DNA of 64,000 nucleotides from positions 8,742,001 through 8,806,000 of the forward strand of contig NZ_CP114283.1 of the NCBI RefSeq assembly GCF_027107535.1. The letters are read 5' to 3'. Source of the stretch: Streptomyces aurantiacus. Lineage in GTDB: Bacteria; Actinomycetota; Actinomycetes; Streptomycetales; Streptomycetaceae. Positions 18,512-29,671 of this stretch are shown here, in pieces. The position numbers were made by a program, and so were the translations under genes. The notes under the pieces are model-generated. The model had not been told where the DNA came from. It worked only from the letters and a program-made list of their open reading frames with translations, and did no database searches. Every line of letters begins with the position of its first letter. Positions within the stretch are counted from its first letter, which is position 1.

Positions 18512-18553
18512 CCGAAGGGGCCCCCGCACCACGGATGGCGGGGACCCCTTCGG
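18512..18553. terminator. Bidirectional terminator hairpin
   Basis: CCGAAGGGGCCCCCGC and CGGGGACCCCTTCGG form an interrupted stem of about 14 pairs with a 10-base loop, 25 bases beyond the stop of the NADH dehydrogenase gene. It most likely terminates that minus-strand transcript. Confidence 0.7.
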
Positions 18554-18577
18554 GAGAAGCGTGCGGCGACCGGAGGG

Positions 18578-19960
18578 TCAGGAGGCCTTGGCCCTCTCCT
18601 CCGTCTTCGCGACGGCCGGAGCGGGCGCGGGCTTGGCGGCCTCGTAGAACTCCTCGCGAGGAGTCTCCATGGCCCCGAGCGAGACGACCTCACGCTTGAG
18701 GAACACGGCCAGCGTCCAGTCGGCGAAGACCCGGATCTTCCGGTTCCAGGTCGGCATGGCCAGCCCGTGGTAACCACGATGCATGTACCAGGCCAGCCGC
18801 CCCTTGAGCTTGATCTTCATCTTGCCCATGACGATCATCGCGACGCCCTTGTGCAGGCCGAGACCGGCGACCGCACCCTTGTTGGCGTGGCTGTACTCCT
18901 TCTGCGGGAAGCCCCGCATACCGGAGATCACGTTGTCGCCGAGGACCCGCGCCTGACGCAGCGCGTGCTGGGCGTTCGGCGGGCACCAGGCGTTCTCGTT
19001 GCCGGCCTTGCGGCCGACGAGGTCCGGCACCTGGGCGTTGTCGCCGGCGGCCCAGACGTAGTCCGTGCCCTGCACCTGGAGCGTGGTCCGCGTGTCCACG
19101 TGACCGCGCGGGCCGAGCGGCAGACCGAAGCGGGAGAGCACCGGGTTGGGCTTGACGCCGGCCGTCCACACGATGGTGCTGGAGTCGACCTCAAGGCCGT
19201 TCTTCAGGACCACGTGGCCGTCGACGCAGGAGTCCATGGAGGTGGAGAGGTAGACCTCGACCCCACGTCCTTCGAGGTGCTCCTTGCCGTACTGGCCGAG
19301 CTTCGGGCCGACCTCGGGAAGGATCTTGTCCGCGGCGTCGACGAGGATGAAGCGCATGTCCTCGCGGGACACGCTGGTGTAGTACTTGGCCGCGTCGCGG
19401 GCCATGTCCTCGACCTCACCGATGGTTTCCGCGCCCGCGAAGCCACCGCCGACGAAGACGAAGGTCAGCGCCTTGCGCCGGACCTCTTCGTCCGTCGTGG
19501 AGTCAGCCTTGTCGAGCTGCTCCAGCACGTGGTTGCGCAGGCCGATGGCCTCCTCGATGCCCTTCATGCCGATGCCCTGCTCGGCGAGGCCGGGGATCGG
19601 GAAGGTGCGGGAGACCGCGCCCATCGCGATGACGAGGTAGTCGAAAGGCAGCTCGTACGCCTCGCCCACGAGGGGGGAGATCGTGGCGACCTTGCGGTCC
19701 TGGTCGATGGTGGTGACCCGGCCGGTGAGGACTTCCGCCTTCGGCAGTACGCGTCGCAGCGGGACGACGACGTGCCGGGGCGAAATGCTGCCGGCGGCGG
19801 CTTCGGGGAGGAAGGGCTGGTAGGTCATGTACGACCGGGGGTCGACGACCGTGACGGTCGCCTCGCCGTAGCGCATCTTCTTGAGGATGCGCCGAGCTGC
19901 GTACAGGCCTACGTACCCACCGCCTACTACGAGGATCCTGGGACGCTCCGTGGTGCTCAT
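18578..19960 (-). CDS. ndh: Type II (non-proton-pumping) NADH dehydrogenase
   Basis: Peripheral membrane flavoenzyme (460 aa) passing electrons from NADH to menaquinone without pumping protons. An FAD fold at the N-terminus (ILVVGGGYVGLYAARRI), a second dinucleotide fold (TFVFVGGGFAGAETIGEVED) and VWAAGDNAQVPD near the FAD O2' site are present. The C-terminal third contains amphipathic stretches that attach NDH-2 to the membrane, followed by an Ala/Pro/Lys tail. It is monocistronic. A candidate Rex operator about 310 bases upstream would couple expression to the NADH/NAD ratio. Confidence 0.9.
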   Translation of the reverse strand: MSTTERPRILVVGGGYVGLYAARRILKKMRYGEATVTVVDPRSYMTYQPFLPEAAAGSISPRHVVVPLRRVLPKAEVLTGRVTTIDQDRKVATISPLVGEAYELPFDYLVIAMGAVSRTFPIPGLAEQGIGMKGIEEAIGLRNHVLEQLDKADSTTDEEVRRKALTFVFVGGGFAGAETIGEVEDMARDAAKYYTSVSREDMRFILVDAADKILPEVGPKLGQYGKEHLEGRGVEVYLSTSMDSCVDGHVVLKNGLEVDSSTIVWTAGVKPNPVLSRFGLPLGPRGHVDTRTTLQVQGTDYVWAAGDNAQVPDLVGRKAGNENAWCPPNAQHALRQARVLGDNVISGMRGFPQKEYSHANKGAVAGLGLHKGVAMIVMGKMKIKLKGRLAWYMHRGYHGLAMPTWNRKIRVFADWTLAVFLKREVVSLGAMETPREEFYEAAKPAPAPAVAKTEERAKAS

Positions 19961-20269
19961 GCCATCGAGTATCCACCCGCCTCAGGGGGGTCGCTCGTGC
20001 GCCCCTTCACAAGCTCCTTCACAGCATCTGCTACACTCCGCCGCTCACGTGACCCAGGTCATGCGTAAGCGGGGGAACCAGTGCCCGGTTCGGGCCGTTG
20101 TCAATGCCGCGTGAGCTGCCGCTCCGCCTCTTCGAACCCCCTGAACCAGTCCCCTTTTTCATACGATCGCAGCACCCGCGGAACGCCCTGTTGATCATGC
20201 TCCGGGCCCGCCCGCGCCACCCATGGGGCCTACGGGGGTGAAAACATCGCCCATCAGGGCCGATTCTCT

Positions 20270-20285
20270 TGTGAAGAACTTCACG
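20270..20285. promoter_or_regulatory. Candidate Rex operator upstream of ndh
   Basis: TGTGAAGAACTTCACG matches the Rex operator pattern TGTGAAC-N2-GTTCACA in its TGTGAA...TTCAC halves. Rex is the actinobacterial NADH-sensing repressor of respiratory genes, and the nearest respiratory gene is ndh on the minus strand. The distance to the ndh start (about 310 bases) is long. Two further TTCACA half-sites lie nearer ndh (20006-20024). The rest of the 567-base gap (19961-20527) contains the ndh promoter region and nothing else I can name. Confidence 0.5.
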
Positions 20286-20497
20286 AAGTTTTCCGGCGGG
20301 GTGTTGCCGGGGGCGTCCGGAAGTGCTCTCAGGGCCTTCCGGGGGCGCTCATGCGTTATCCGACCTGCTCAGCCGAGGCTACCAGCGGGTAGTAAAGAGG
20401 GCCCGGCTCAGACCGGCCCGGACCTGCTCAGACCTCAGCGGCGACGGACCAGGCGATCCCGTCGAGGGTGTCCCACGAACGCGACTCATCCCGACCA

Positions 20498-20520
20498 TGT
20501 GTACACACATGCGCGTACAC
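20498..20520 (+). promoter_or_regulatory. Candidate autoregulatory operator of the toxin-antitoxin pair
   Basis: TGTGTACACA (20498-20507) is a perfect 10-bp palindrome. A second GTACAC half-site follows at 20515-20520, eight bases before the antitoxin start. Phd/YefM antitoxins typically bind GTAC-centred palindromes over their own promoter, so this is the probable autoregulation site. Confidence 0.55.
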
Positions 20521-20527
20521 TGACGTC

Positions 20528-20800
20528 ATGACCGAGGACACCGTGACCATACGGGAAGCCCGCGCCCATCTCGCGGACCGCATCAACCTGGCCGAGGAAG
20601 GCACCCCGACGGTCATCACTCGCAACGGCACTCCGGTGGCGGCCGTGGTACCGATCGCGGATTTCGAAGCCTTGGAAGAGGCGGCCGACGTCATGTTGGC
20701 CCGAGAGGCCGAAGCAGTCCTGGCCGAGAACGGCCCCACCGTGACCATGGCCGAGCTGCTGGCAGATCTGTTCACCGAGCGCGGTGAAGGCACCGCGTGA
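20528..20800 (+). CDS. Type II antitoxin, Phd/YefM family
   Basis: Protein of 90 aa. The N-terminal 55 residues show the Phd/YefM DNA-binding fold: VTIREARAHLADRINLAEEGTP, then VITRNGTPVAAVVPIADFEAL. The acidic C-terminal half would wrap the toxin. It begins just after the GTAC palindromes and overlaps the toxin gene by four bases. Standard reading: it neutralises the RelE-type toxin and represses the operon. Confidence 0.88.
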   Translation: MTEDTVTIREARAHLADRINLAEEGTPTVITRNGTPVAAVVPIADFEALEEAADVMLAREAEAVLAENGPTVTMAELLADLFTERGEGTA

Positions 20801-21066
20801 AGTACGCGTTCCGGTTCACCGCGGCGGCGCAGCGGCAGCTGAGGGACATCGCTCGGCTCGACGCCATGCGCATCCTGACCGCGCTGACCGCGCTCGGCGA
20901 CGACCCGTACCGTGAGGGTGGCGACGTCAAGAAACTCACTGGCACATCGGGGCTCTACCGGCTCCGGGTCGGCAACTACCGGGTCGCTTACCAGGTGGAA
21001 GACGGTGAACTCGTCATCCTCGTCGTCAAGGTGGGCAACCGCCGCGACATCTACCGCAACTTGTGA
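20797..21066 (+). CDS. Type II toxin, RelE/ParE family
   Basis: Basic protein of 89 aa with the RelE pattern: YAFRFTAAAQRQLRDIAR at the start, then DVKKLTGTSGLYRLRVGNYR and LVILVVKVGNRRDIY. The KLTG..GLYRLRVGNYRV segment carries the basic residues that RelE toxins use to cut ribosome-bound mRNA. GTG start overlaps the antitoxin stop (GTGA), giving translational coupling with antitoxin first. Target (mRNA interferase versus gyrase, as in ParE) is not decidable from sequence, but the pattern fits RelE better. Confidence 0.88.
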   Translation: MKYAFRFTAAAQRQLRDIARLDAMRILTALTALGDDPYREGGDVKKLTGTSGLYRLRVGNYRVAYQVEDGELVILVVKVGNRRDIYRNL

Positions 21067-21139
21067 GGCACGCGGGTCCTCACGGGCCCGCGCGCCTTGA
21101 GCCACCCGACTCCACCGAGGATCGCCACTTACCGCATCA

Positions 21140-22090
21140 TCACGACTTGAGTGCCGTATGGAACGCGATCCCGTCGAGGATGTCGTGCTCGCTCACGACG
21201 ACCTCGTGCGCGCCGGTCCTCTCCATGACCGCGAGCAGGACGAGGGCGCCGGCCCCGATGACGTCGACGCGACCCGGGTGCATCGAGGGGATCGCGGCCC
21301 GTTCGGTGTGCGTGGAGGCGAGCAGCCCCTCGGTGATCTCGCGGACGCGCTCGCGCGAGATCCGGGAGTGGTGGATGGCCTCGGAGTCGTACTCCGGAAG
21401 GTCCAGGGCGATCGCCGAGACGGTGGTGACGGATCCGGCGAGGCCGACGAGAGTGCGGGCCTCGCGCAGGGGCACGGACTCCTCGGCGAGGTCGAGGGCC
21501 GCCTCGATGTCGGCGCGGATCGCCCGGATCTGCTCCTGGGTCGGCGGGTCGGTGACCACCCCGTCCCGGACGAGGTGCCGTTCCGTCATCCGTACGCAGC
21601 CGATGTCCACCGAGCGGGCGCCCCGCACGTGGTCGTCGCCCACGACGAACTCGGTGGAGCCGCCGCCGATGTCGACCACGAGGTAGGGCCTGGCGAGGTC
21701 GTCGCGGCCCGTCAGCTCCTTGGTGGCGCCCGTGAAAGAGAACTCGGCCTCCTGGTCGCCGGAGATGACCTCGGGTTCCACTCCCAGGATGTCGAGGACA
21801 CCGCGGACGAACTCGTCCCGGTTCTCGGCGTCCCGGGAGGCCGAGGTCGCCACGAAGCGCAGCCGCTCCGCGCCGTGCTCCTTGATCACCGCCGCGTACT
21901 CCCGGCAGGCCGCGAAGGTGCGCTCCAGGGCCTCGGGGGCGAGCCGTCCCGTCCGGTCGACGCCCTGCCCGAGCCGGACGATCGTCATCCGCCGGTCCAG
22001 ATCGACGAGTTCGCCGGTCTCCGGGTCCGCGTCCGCGACGAGCAGCCGGATGGAGTTGGTACCGCAGTCGACGGCAGCGACGCGTGTCAT
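21140..22090 (-). CDS. ppx: Ppx/GppA-family exopolyphosphatase
   Basis: Enzyme of 316 aa in the actin-like ASKHA fold, expected to hydrolyse inorganic polyphosphate or pppGpp. VAAVDCGTNSIRLLVAD is the phosphate-1 loop, SASRDAENRDEFVRGV and YLVVDIGGGSTEFV (phosphate-2) are family hallmarks, and a GAGALVLLAVME segment lies near the end. It is shorter than E. coli Ppx/GppA, lacking the C-terminal HD-like part, as usual in actinobacteria. ATG 22090 has AGGAG upstream. It is the last gene of the eno-divIC-DUF501-ppx run, with a 148-base gap containing a repeat copy. Confidence 0.9.
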   Translation of the reverse strand: MTRVAAVDCGTNSIRLLVADADPETGELVDLDRRMTIVRLGQGVDRTGRLAPEALERTFAACREYAAVIKEHGAERLRFVATSASRDAENRDEFVRGVLDILGVEPEVISGDQEAEFSFTGATKELTGRDDLARPYLVVDIGGGSTEFVVGDDHVRGARSVDIGCVRMTERHLVRDGVVTDPPTQEQIRAIRADIEAALDLAEESVPLREARTLVGLAGSVTTVSAIALDLPEYDSEAIHHSRISRERVREITEGLLASTHTERAAIPSMHPGRVDVIGAGALVLLAVMERTGAHEVVVSEHDILDGIAFHTALKS

Positions 22091-22116
22091 GACGTGGTCT
22101 CCTGTTGCGATCGTTC

Positions 22117-22200
22117 GTCCCTGTCGAGGGCTCCGCCCCGACCCCCCGCTGCACGGCCTTTTCCAGGGGGGCGGGGAACCGCGCGACCGGCCACGGCGGA
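22117..22200. repeat. Copy of the dispersed GC-rich intergenic repeat
   Basis: GAGGGCTCCGCCCCGACCCC...CAGGGGGGCGGGGAACCGCG fills the gap between the DUF501 and ppx genes. It has the same CAGGGG-GCGGGGAAC(C/T)GCGCGA core as the copies near 7172 and 41565, so the ppx message would carry it as a leader. Confidence 0.6.
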
Positions 22201-22238
22201 CCCGCACCCGGCACACCCAGCCCCGCCCGGCCCGGCGT

Positions 22239-22760
22239 TCACTCCGCCGGCGGCACCACGCACGCGCCCTTGCGCCACCACTGCGGCAGCATCGCGATGG
22301 CCTCGTCGCCCAGGGGGTTGACCCCCGGCCCCGCGGCCAGCGAGTGCGCGACGAGGACATGCAGGCACTTCACCCGGTCCGGCATCCCGCCCGCGCTCGG
22401 GAACCCTTCGAGCACCTCGATGGAGTCACGGCGGGCGACGTAGTCGTCGTGAGCGGCCCGGTAGGCGGCGGCCAGCCCGGGGTCCGTGGCGAGGCGGTCC
22501 GTCATCTCCTTCATGACCCCGTTCGCCTCCAGCGTGCCGATGGCGGAGGCCGCACGCGGGCACGTCAGGTAGTAGGTCGTCGGGAACGGCGTGCCGTCGG
22601 GGAGGCGGGGAGCCGTCTCGACGACGTCGGGCTGCCCGCAGGGGCAGCGGTGCGCGATCGCGCGCAGCCCGCGCGGCGGCCGCCCGAGCTGCTGCTTGAA
22701 GGCCTCGACGTCCGCGTCGGTGGGCTCGGTGCGCGGAGTGGGCTGCGGGGGCGTTTCCAT
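22239..22760 (-). CDS. DUF501 domain-containing protein
   Basis: Protein of 173 aa matching the conserved DUF501 family: FKQQLGRPPRGLRAIAHRCPCGQPDVVETAPRL at the start, then YYLTCPRAASAIGTLE and GGMPDRVKCLHVLVAHSLA, with paired cysteines (CPCG, C in LTCPR, C in VKCLH) that may bind a metal. It is always found between divIC and ppx in actinobacteria. Function is unknown; the neighbourhood suggests envelope or phosphate metabolism only weakly. Confidence 0.88.
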   Translation of the reverse strand: METPPQPTPRTEPTDADVEAFKQQLGRPPRGLRAIAHRCPCGQPDVVETAPRLPDGTPFPTTYYLTCPRAASAIGTLEANGVMKEMTDRLATDPGLAAAYRAAHDDYVARRDSIEVLEGFPSAGGMPDRVKCLHVLVAHSLAAGPGVNPLGDEAIAMLPQWWRKGACVVPPAE

Positions 22761-22789
22761 GCTGTGGGGTCTGTGTCCTTCTGGTCAGT

Positions 22790-23266
22790 TCACTGGTCGG
22801 AGGCGTCGGCCTTGTCGACGCCGTCCCAGACGTTGGCGTACCAGGCCCGGTCGGCCGCCGTCTGATCCGTACGCGTCTTCTTCGCCGCGTCGGGGTCGAT
22901 CACGATGTAGCCGGTCTCACCCGGCATCACGTAGTGCAGCCGTTCCCGGATGCGCTGCTCGGCGTACGCGTCGTCCTGCCACCGCGCCTTCAGGTCACGC
23001 AGCTGCTCGACCCGCTCACGGGCCTGCTCGCGCTGCCGCTGGAGGTCGGCGACCTCGGCACGCTGGGAGACGTACTGCCTTATGGGATAGGCGAGGGCCA
23101 CGACGAGCGAGCAGAGGACCAGGGCGAGGAGCGCCGCGCGGCCGGTCAGCCGTGAGCGGTGCGCCTGCCGTTTGGTCTGGGAGCGGTAGACACGGGCTGC
23201 GGTCTGCTCACCGAGCGCCCGCAGCCTGGTCGCGGTGGAGAACCGGTCACGGTCCTTCACAGCCAT
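22790..23266 (-). CDS. divIC: Cell-division protein DivIC/FtsB-type septum initiator
   Basis: Bitopic membrane protein of 158 aa. Basic cytoplasmic residues 1-40 are followed by one transmembrane helix (ALLALVLCSLVVALAYPI) and an extracellular coiled coil (AEVADLQRQREQARERVEQL). Then comes the conserved DDAYAEQRIRERLHYVMPGE element of FtsB/DivIC. It would join DivIB/FtsQ and FtsL at the division site, which in Streptomyces matters for sporulation septa. It lies 105 bases downstream of eno. Confidence 0.9.
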   Translation of the reverse strand: MAVKDRDRFSTATRLRALGEQTAARVYRSQTKRQAHRSRLTGRAALLALVLCSLVVALAYPIRQYVSQRAEVADLQRQREQARERVEQLRDLKARWQDDAYAEQRIRERLHYVMPGETGYIVIDPDAAKKTRTDQTAADRAWYANVWDGVDKADASDQ

Positions 23267-23371
23267 CTGTCCCGCCTCCCCGATACGTACGTACGTCCCC
23301 GCACACGGTACGGGACCGGGTACGGGGACGTACGTACGACGGGGCTGTCACCCCATGTCGCGGGGCCGGAC

Positions 23372-24919
<1,548 letters not shown>

Positions 24920-25062
24920 CTATGGGGGACACGGATGTGAGGGCGCTGTGGTTCAGCCGCGATTCGACGGCGGGCCTCAGTTCCGGCCGAGGCTGAGCGG
25001 CCAGGGCCTCGGCCGGGACAGGGCGCCCGCACGGTCGAAGTGGGGGTCGCGGCCGCCGGATG

Positions 25063-25932
<870 letters not shown>

Positions 25933-26137
25933 GCGACGACTGTTCCCGTACGGCCGTTGGCAGGATTCGGCGTTGCGACCGTCGGGGCTCACGAGTGGCG
26001 AGCGGTCACGACCGTAGACACGGAATCCACCGGATTTCAAAGACGATCAGGCTCTTGAGATCCATGTCTCACTTTCACCAAACCGGACATTCAGCGCGAA
26101 CTACCGCTGGTTTTCGCCCGATTCGGCGCCTTGGTCA

Positions 26138-27061
26138 CTACTTGCTCGCCGCGGGCTCACTGCCGAGGTCGAGCCTCTGACCGGGAAGGATGAGGTCCGG
26201 GTCGGAGCCGATGGTCTCCTCGTTCGCGGCATAGAGCGCGCGCCACCCGCCCTTGAGGTCAAGGGAGTCGGCGATGCTCCAGAGACTGTCCCCGGAGTGG
26301 ACCCCGTACGAGCCGTCCTCGGTCGCGACGCGCGAGGTGCTGTCCCCGCGGGAGGCGTGCCGGCCGGTGGAGTCGCCCCCGCGGGCACCGGCGGCGTCGT
26401 CGGCGCTGCCGCCGCGATGGCGGCCGGATCCGCCCGCGTCCGCCGAAGCGTCGCCGCTGCGGGACGACTTGTCCGAATCGTCACCGTTCGCCGCGCTGCC
26501 CTTGGAAGAGCTGTCCGAATCCTGTGCGTCCGCGTCGGCGTCGCTACCGGAGTCGTTCGAGGAACTCGTACCGTTGTCGGCGGACGAGTCGGACTTCGTA
26601 CTGTTGTCACTCTTTGTCGCGTCCGGGTCGGGCGACGGACTGGCGGAGTCCTCGGCGAGGCCCGTGTCGACGTCGGCCGAGTCGGAGCCCTGCGTCAGGC
26701 CGGCGACGAGACCGCAGGTCGCCCAGGCGCTCGTCCCCTTGGCCGCGAGGACCTTCTCGGCGACGGCTATCTGCTGCGAGCGGCTGGCCTGGTCGGCGCT
26801 CGGCGCGTAGTCGAGACCGCCGTGCCCCTCCCACGTCTCCTGGCTCATCTGGAGTCCGCCGTAGAGGCCGTTGCCGGAGTCGGCGCTCCACGAGCCGCCG
26901 CTCTCGCACTCCGCGACCGCGTCCCAGGTCGTACCGCTGGCGGCACTCGCACCGGACGCGCCGAGCAGGGGGATCGCGATGGCCGATCCGGTCACGCCCG
27001 CCGCGACGAGGAGCGCCGGAGCCTGGCGGGGGCGACGGTGACGACCGTTCCCGGAGAGCAT
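26138..27061 (-). CDS. Second resuscitation-promoting factor-like LysM protein
   Basis: Secreted protein of 307 aa, paralogous to the neighbouring RpfA. The signal peptide ends near residue 40 (GASAA). The Rpf domain at 42-120 has catalytic Glu53 in AVAECESGGSW and LYGGLQMSQETW. A 130-residue low-complexity Ser/Asp/Gly/Ala linker (SDNSTKSDSSADNGTSSS) follows, then a C-terminal LysM (YGVHSGDSLWSIADSLDLKG). The linker is far longer and more acidic than in RpfA, perhaps to span more wall. No riboswitch is visible upstream, so control probably differs. ATG 27061 gives the expected signal peptide. Confidence 0.88.
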   Translation of the reverse strand: MLSGNGRHRRPRQAPALLVAAGVTGSAIAIPLLGASGASAASGTTWDAVAECESGGSWSADSGNGLYGGLQMSQETWEGHGGLDYAPSADQASRSQQIAVAEKVLAAKGTSAWATCGLVAGLTQGSDSADVDTGLAEDSASPSPDPDATKSDNSTKSDSSADNGTSSSNDSGSDADADAQDSDSSSKGSAANGDDSDKSSRSGDASADAGGSGRHRGGSADDAAGARGGDSTGRHASRGDSTSRVATEDGSYGVHSGDSLWSIADSLDLKGGWRALYAANEETIGSDPDLILPGQRLDLGSEPAASK

Positions 27062-27268
27062 GCGATGGCCTTTCAGGTGACAGCAGGGAATGCGCAAAGG
27101 GCAAGCGGATGCTGCCGTTTGCGACTGCTGCGACGGGTGGGACCAGCCGCATTGATGGGTGAACGTATAGGCACTCGAACTCTTGTCACAAGTCGATGCA
27201 GGGCGGATAACGTGAAGATCACAAAGTTGACGGCGTCTCATGTTTCGTCAGGCTCGGTGACGGCCCTC

Positions 27269-28555
27269 TCAGGACTTCGCGACCGGGGTGAACTCCACCG
27301 GAAGCGTGCGCAATCCCCGCATGATGAGCCCCCCACGCCACCTCAAATCTGCCGAATCCACCGCGAGTTGCAGGTCGGGGAGGCGGGTCAGGAGCGTGTT
27401 CAGCGCGGTCTGGCCCTCCAGCCGGGCCAGGGGCGCGCCGAGGCAGTAGTGAATGCCGTGGCCGTAACCGAGGTGCTGGTTGTCACGGCGGGAGAGGTCG
27501 AGGGTGTCGGGATCCCCGAACCGCTCGGGATCGCGGTCGGCCGCCGCGAGCACGACGAGTACGGGGTCTCCGGCGGCGATGTCCTGCCCGCCGATGCTGA
27601 GCCGTTCGGTGGCGAAACGCCAGGTGGCCAGCTCCACGGGCCCGTCGTAGCGAAGCAGTTCCTCGACGCCCGTCTCCAGGAGGTCCGTGTGCCCGGCCGC
27701 CAGTGAGCCCTGCAGCCGTCGGCGCTGCTCGGGGTGGGTGAGCAGCGCGTACGTGCCGTTCCCGATCAAGTTCACGGTTGTCTCAAAACCAGCGAACAGA
27801 AGGATGAAGGCCATCGCCGCGGCCTCGTTCTCGGTGAGGTGCTCGCCGTGGTCCGAGGACCGGATGAGACCGGAGATGAGGTCCTCGCCCGGGGCGGGCC
27901 GGTCCGTGAGTTCCTCGCGCTTGCGGTGGATGAGCTCGGCGAGATAGCCACGCATCTTCTTGACCGACCGGGCGACGCCGCCTCTCGGTCCTCCCCCGTG
28001 CCGGATCATCATCCCGGCCCAGTCCCGGAAGTCGTCCTGGTCCTCGCGCGGGACGCCGAGGAGATCGCAGATGGCGTAGATGGGGAGCGGGAAGGCGAAC
28101 TCGTGGATGAGGTCGGCCTCCCCCTTCTCCGCGAACCCGTCGATCAGCCGGTCCGTCAACTCCTGGACCCGGGGCGCGAACTCGGCGACCCGCCGGGGCG
28201 TGAACGCCTTGCTGACGAGCCGCCGGAGACGGGTGTGGTCCGGAGGATCGATATTGAGCAGATGCGTCATCAGCTCGGCCTTCCGCTCCCCCGGAATGCC
28301 CGTCTTGCCCTTCGCGTGCGCCGGCTCGGCATGATGCGCGGGGTTCTTGCTGAGCCGGGCGTCGGCGAGGGCCTGCTTGGCGTCCGCGTACCGGGTGACC
28401 AGCCAGGCCTCCACTCCGCTGGGCAGCTTCGTCCTGTGCACGGGCGCGTGTTCGCGCAGCCACGCGTACGCCGGGTAGGGGTCGGTGGCGAACTCCCAGG
28501 TGAAGAGTTCGGGGGCGGGATCCCCCGCGGGCGGCTCGGCAGGTGTTTCGGTCAC
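27269..28555 (-). CDS. Cytochrome P450
   Basis: Soluble bacterial class I P450 (428 aa), a haem monooxygenase needing ferredoxin partners; none is encoded nearby. Heme-ligand motif GYGHGIHYCLGAPLAR carries Cys371, with Tyr replacing the usual first Phe. The I-helix AGFETT holds the oxygen-activating residues, and the ExxR motif lies around EELLRYDGPVE. The sequence has the CYP107-like flavour common in Streptomyces. It is monocistronic, with no biosynthetic cluster around it. Substrate unknown. Confidence 0.92.
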   Translation of the reverse strand: MTETPAEPPAGDPAPELFTWEFATDPYPAYAWLREHAPVHRTKLPSGVEAWLVTRYADAKQALADARLSKNPAHHAEPAHAKGKTGIPGERKAELMTHLLNIDPPDHTRLRRLVSKAFTPRRVAEFAPRVQELTDRLIDGFAEKGEADLIHEFAFPLPIYAICDLLGVPREDQDDFRDWAGMMIRHGGGPRGGVARSVKKMRGYLAELIHRKREELTDRPAPGEDLISGLIRSSDHGEHLTENEAAAMAFILLFAGFETTVNLIGNGTYALLTHPEQRRRLQGSLAAGHTDLLETGVEELLRYDGPVELATWRFATERLSIGGQDIAAGDPVLVVLAAADRDPERFGDPDTLDLSRRDNQHLGYGHGIHYCLGAPLARLEGQTALNTLLTRLPDLQLAVDSADLRWRGGLIMRGLRTLPVEFTPVAKS

Positions 28556-28634
28556 CCCTCGACGGTATCGGCAGGGGTGACGTGAGCCCGCCCGGCGTCT
28601 GCACGGCCCGCGCCCGCCCTCCGGGGCCGGACGG

Positions 28635-29603
28635 TCAGGCCTCGCCGGCCCGTATCGCGTCCCGGTAGACCCGCGCCGCCGCGCGCAGTGCCGCCTCCGG
28701 GTCCACGCCCTGTTCCTCGGCCCGCACCGCCAGGGCCAGCAGTTCGTAGCCGACGCCCTCGCCCCGGGGCAGGGCGACCTCGAGGCCCGCCGTGCGGGCG
28801 CGGGACGCCAGCTTGGCGGCGAGCGCGAGGCCGGGCTGGCCGAGGGGGACGCCTTCCGTGACGGACGTCCGCTGCTTCTCCACCGCCTTGGTGCGCAGCC
28901 AGTGCTCCTTGACCTCTTCGGGGGTCGAGGCGCTCTCGTCGCCGAACACGTGCGGATGGCGGTGGATCAGCTTGGTGACGATGCCGGCCGCCACGTCGTC
29001 GATGGAGAAGGGCTCCGATCCGTCCTCCGGGCTGCCCTCCTCGGCGATCCGGGCGTGGAAGACGACCTGGAGCAGTACGTCGCCGAGCTCCTCGCGCAGC
29101 TCGTGCCGGTCGCCCTCCTCGATGGCCTCGACGAGTTCGTACGCCTCCTCGATGCCGTACTTGGCGAGGCCCTTGTGGGTCTGCTGGGACGACCAGGGGC
29201 ACTCGACGCGGATGCGGTCCATGACCTGGACGAGGTCGAGGAGCCGGGCGCCCGGCAGGTCGTAGGAGGCGGGGAGCAGTTCGAGGTCGGGCATCGGGAC
29301 GCGGCCCGTACCGGCGAGGCGGGCCAGGCCGTCGGTCAGGCGCGGTTCGCCCTCACCGGTGGCGACCACCGCGACCGTGTGCCCTCCGGCGCAGGCGTCG
29401 ACCAGCTCCTGGGCGTCCGGCGCGACTTCGTCGACTTGGACGCCTGCCTCGCGCAGGTACGGCAGCTGGGGGTGCGCGCCGTCCGCGCACAGGACGCGGT
29501 CGGCGCCGTGCAGCGCCTGCCATGCGGGCCAGGACAGCAGTCCGGGCGCGACGCGGTGGCTGGTGGTGAGCAGGACGATGCGCCCCGGGCTGGATGCGTT
29601 CAC
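28635..29603 (-). CDS. mazG: Nucleoside triphosphate pyrophosphohydrolase (MazG-like)
   Basis: Protein of 322 aa. The N-terminal 115 residues resemble the tetrapyrrole methylase-like half of long MazG proteins. The MazG domain follows: MDRIRVECPWSSQQTHKGLAKY, then EEAYELVEAIEE and ELREELGDVLLQVVFHARIAEE, giving the EExxE...ExxD magnesium-binding set. It would hydrolyse aberrant or stress nucleotides ((d)NTP to NMP and pyrophosphate). GTG 29603 is used; the frame is open further upstream into the antisense of the next gene. It lies 68 bases downstream of the SurA-like gene, possibly cotranscribed. Confidence 0.85.
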   Translation of the reverse strand: MNASSPGRIVLLTTSHRVAPGLLSWPAWQALHGADRVLCADGAHPQLPYLREAGVQVDEVAPDAQELVDACAGGHTVAVVATGEGEPRLTDGLARLAGTGRVPMPDLELLPASYDLPGARLLDLVQVMDRIRVECPWSSQQTHKGLAKYGIEEAYELVEAIEEGDRHELREELGDVLLQVVFHARIAEEGSPEDGSEPFSIDDVAAGIVTKLIHRHPHVFGDESASTPEEVKEHWLRTKAVEKQRTSVTEGVPLGQPGLALAAKLASRARTAGLEVALPRGEGVGYELLALAVRAEEQGVDPEAALRAAARVYRDAIRAGEA

Positions 29604-29671
29604 ACCCCGAACGTAACCCACGCCGCCGACAACATGGTCATGACTGTGGACGGCGCGGGGGCGCCCCGGGG

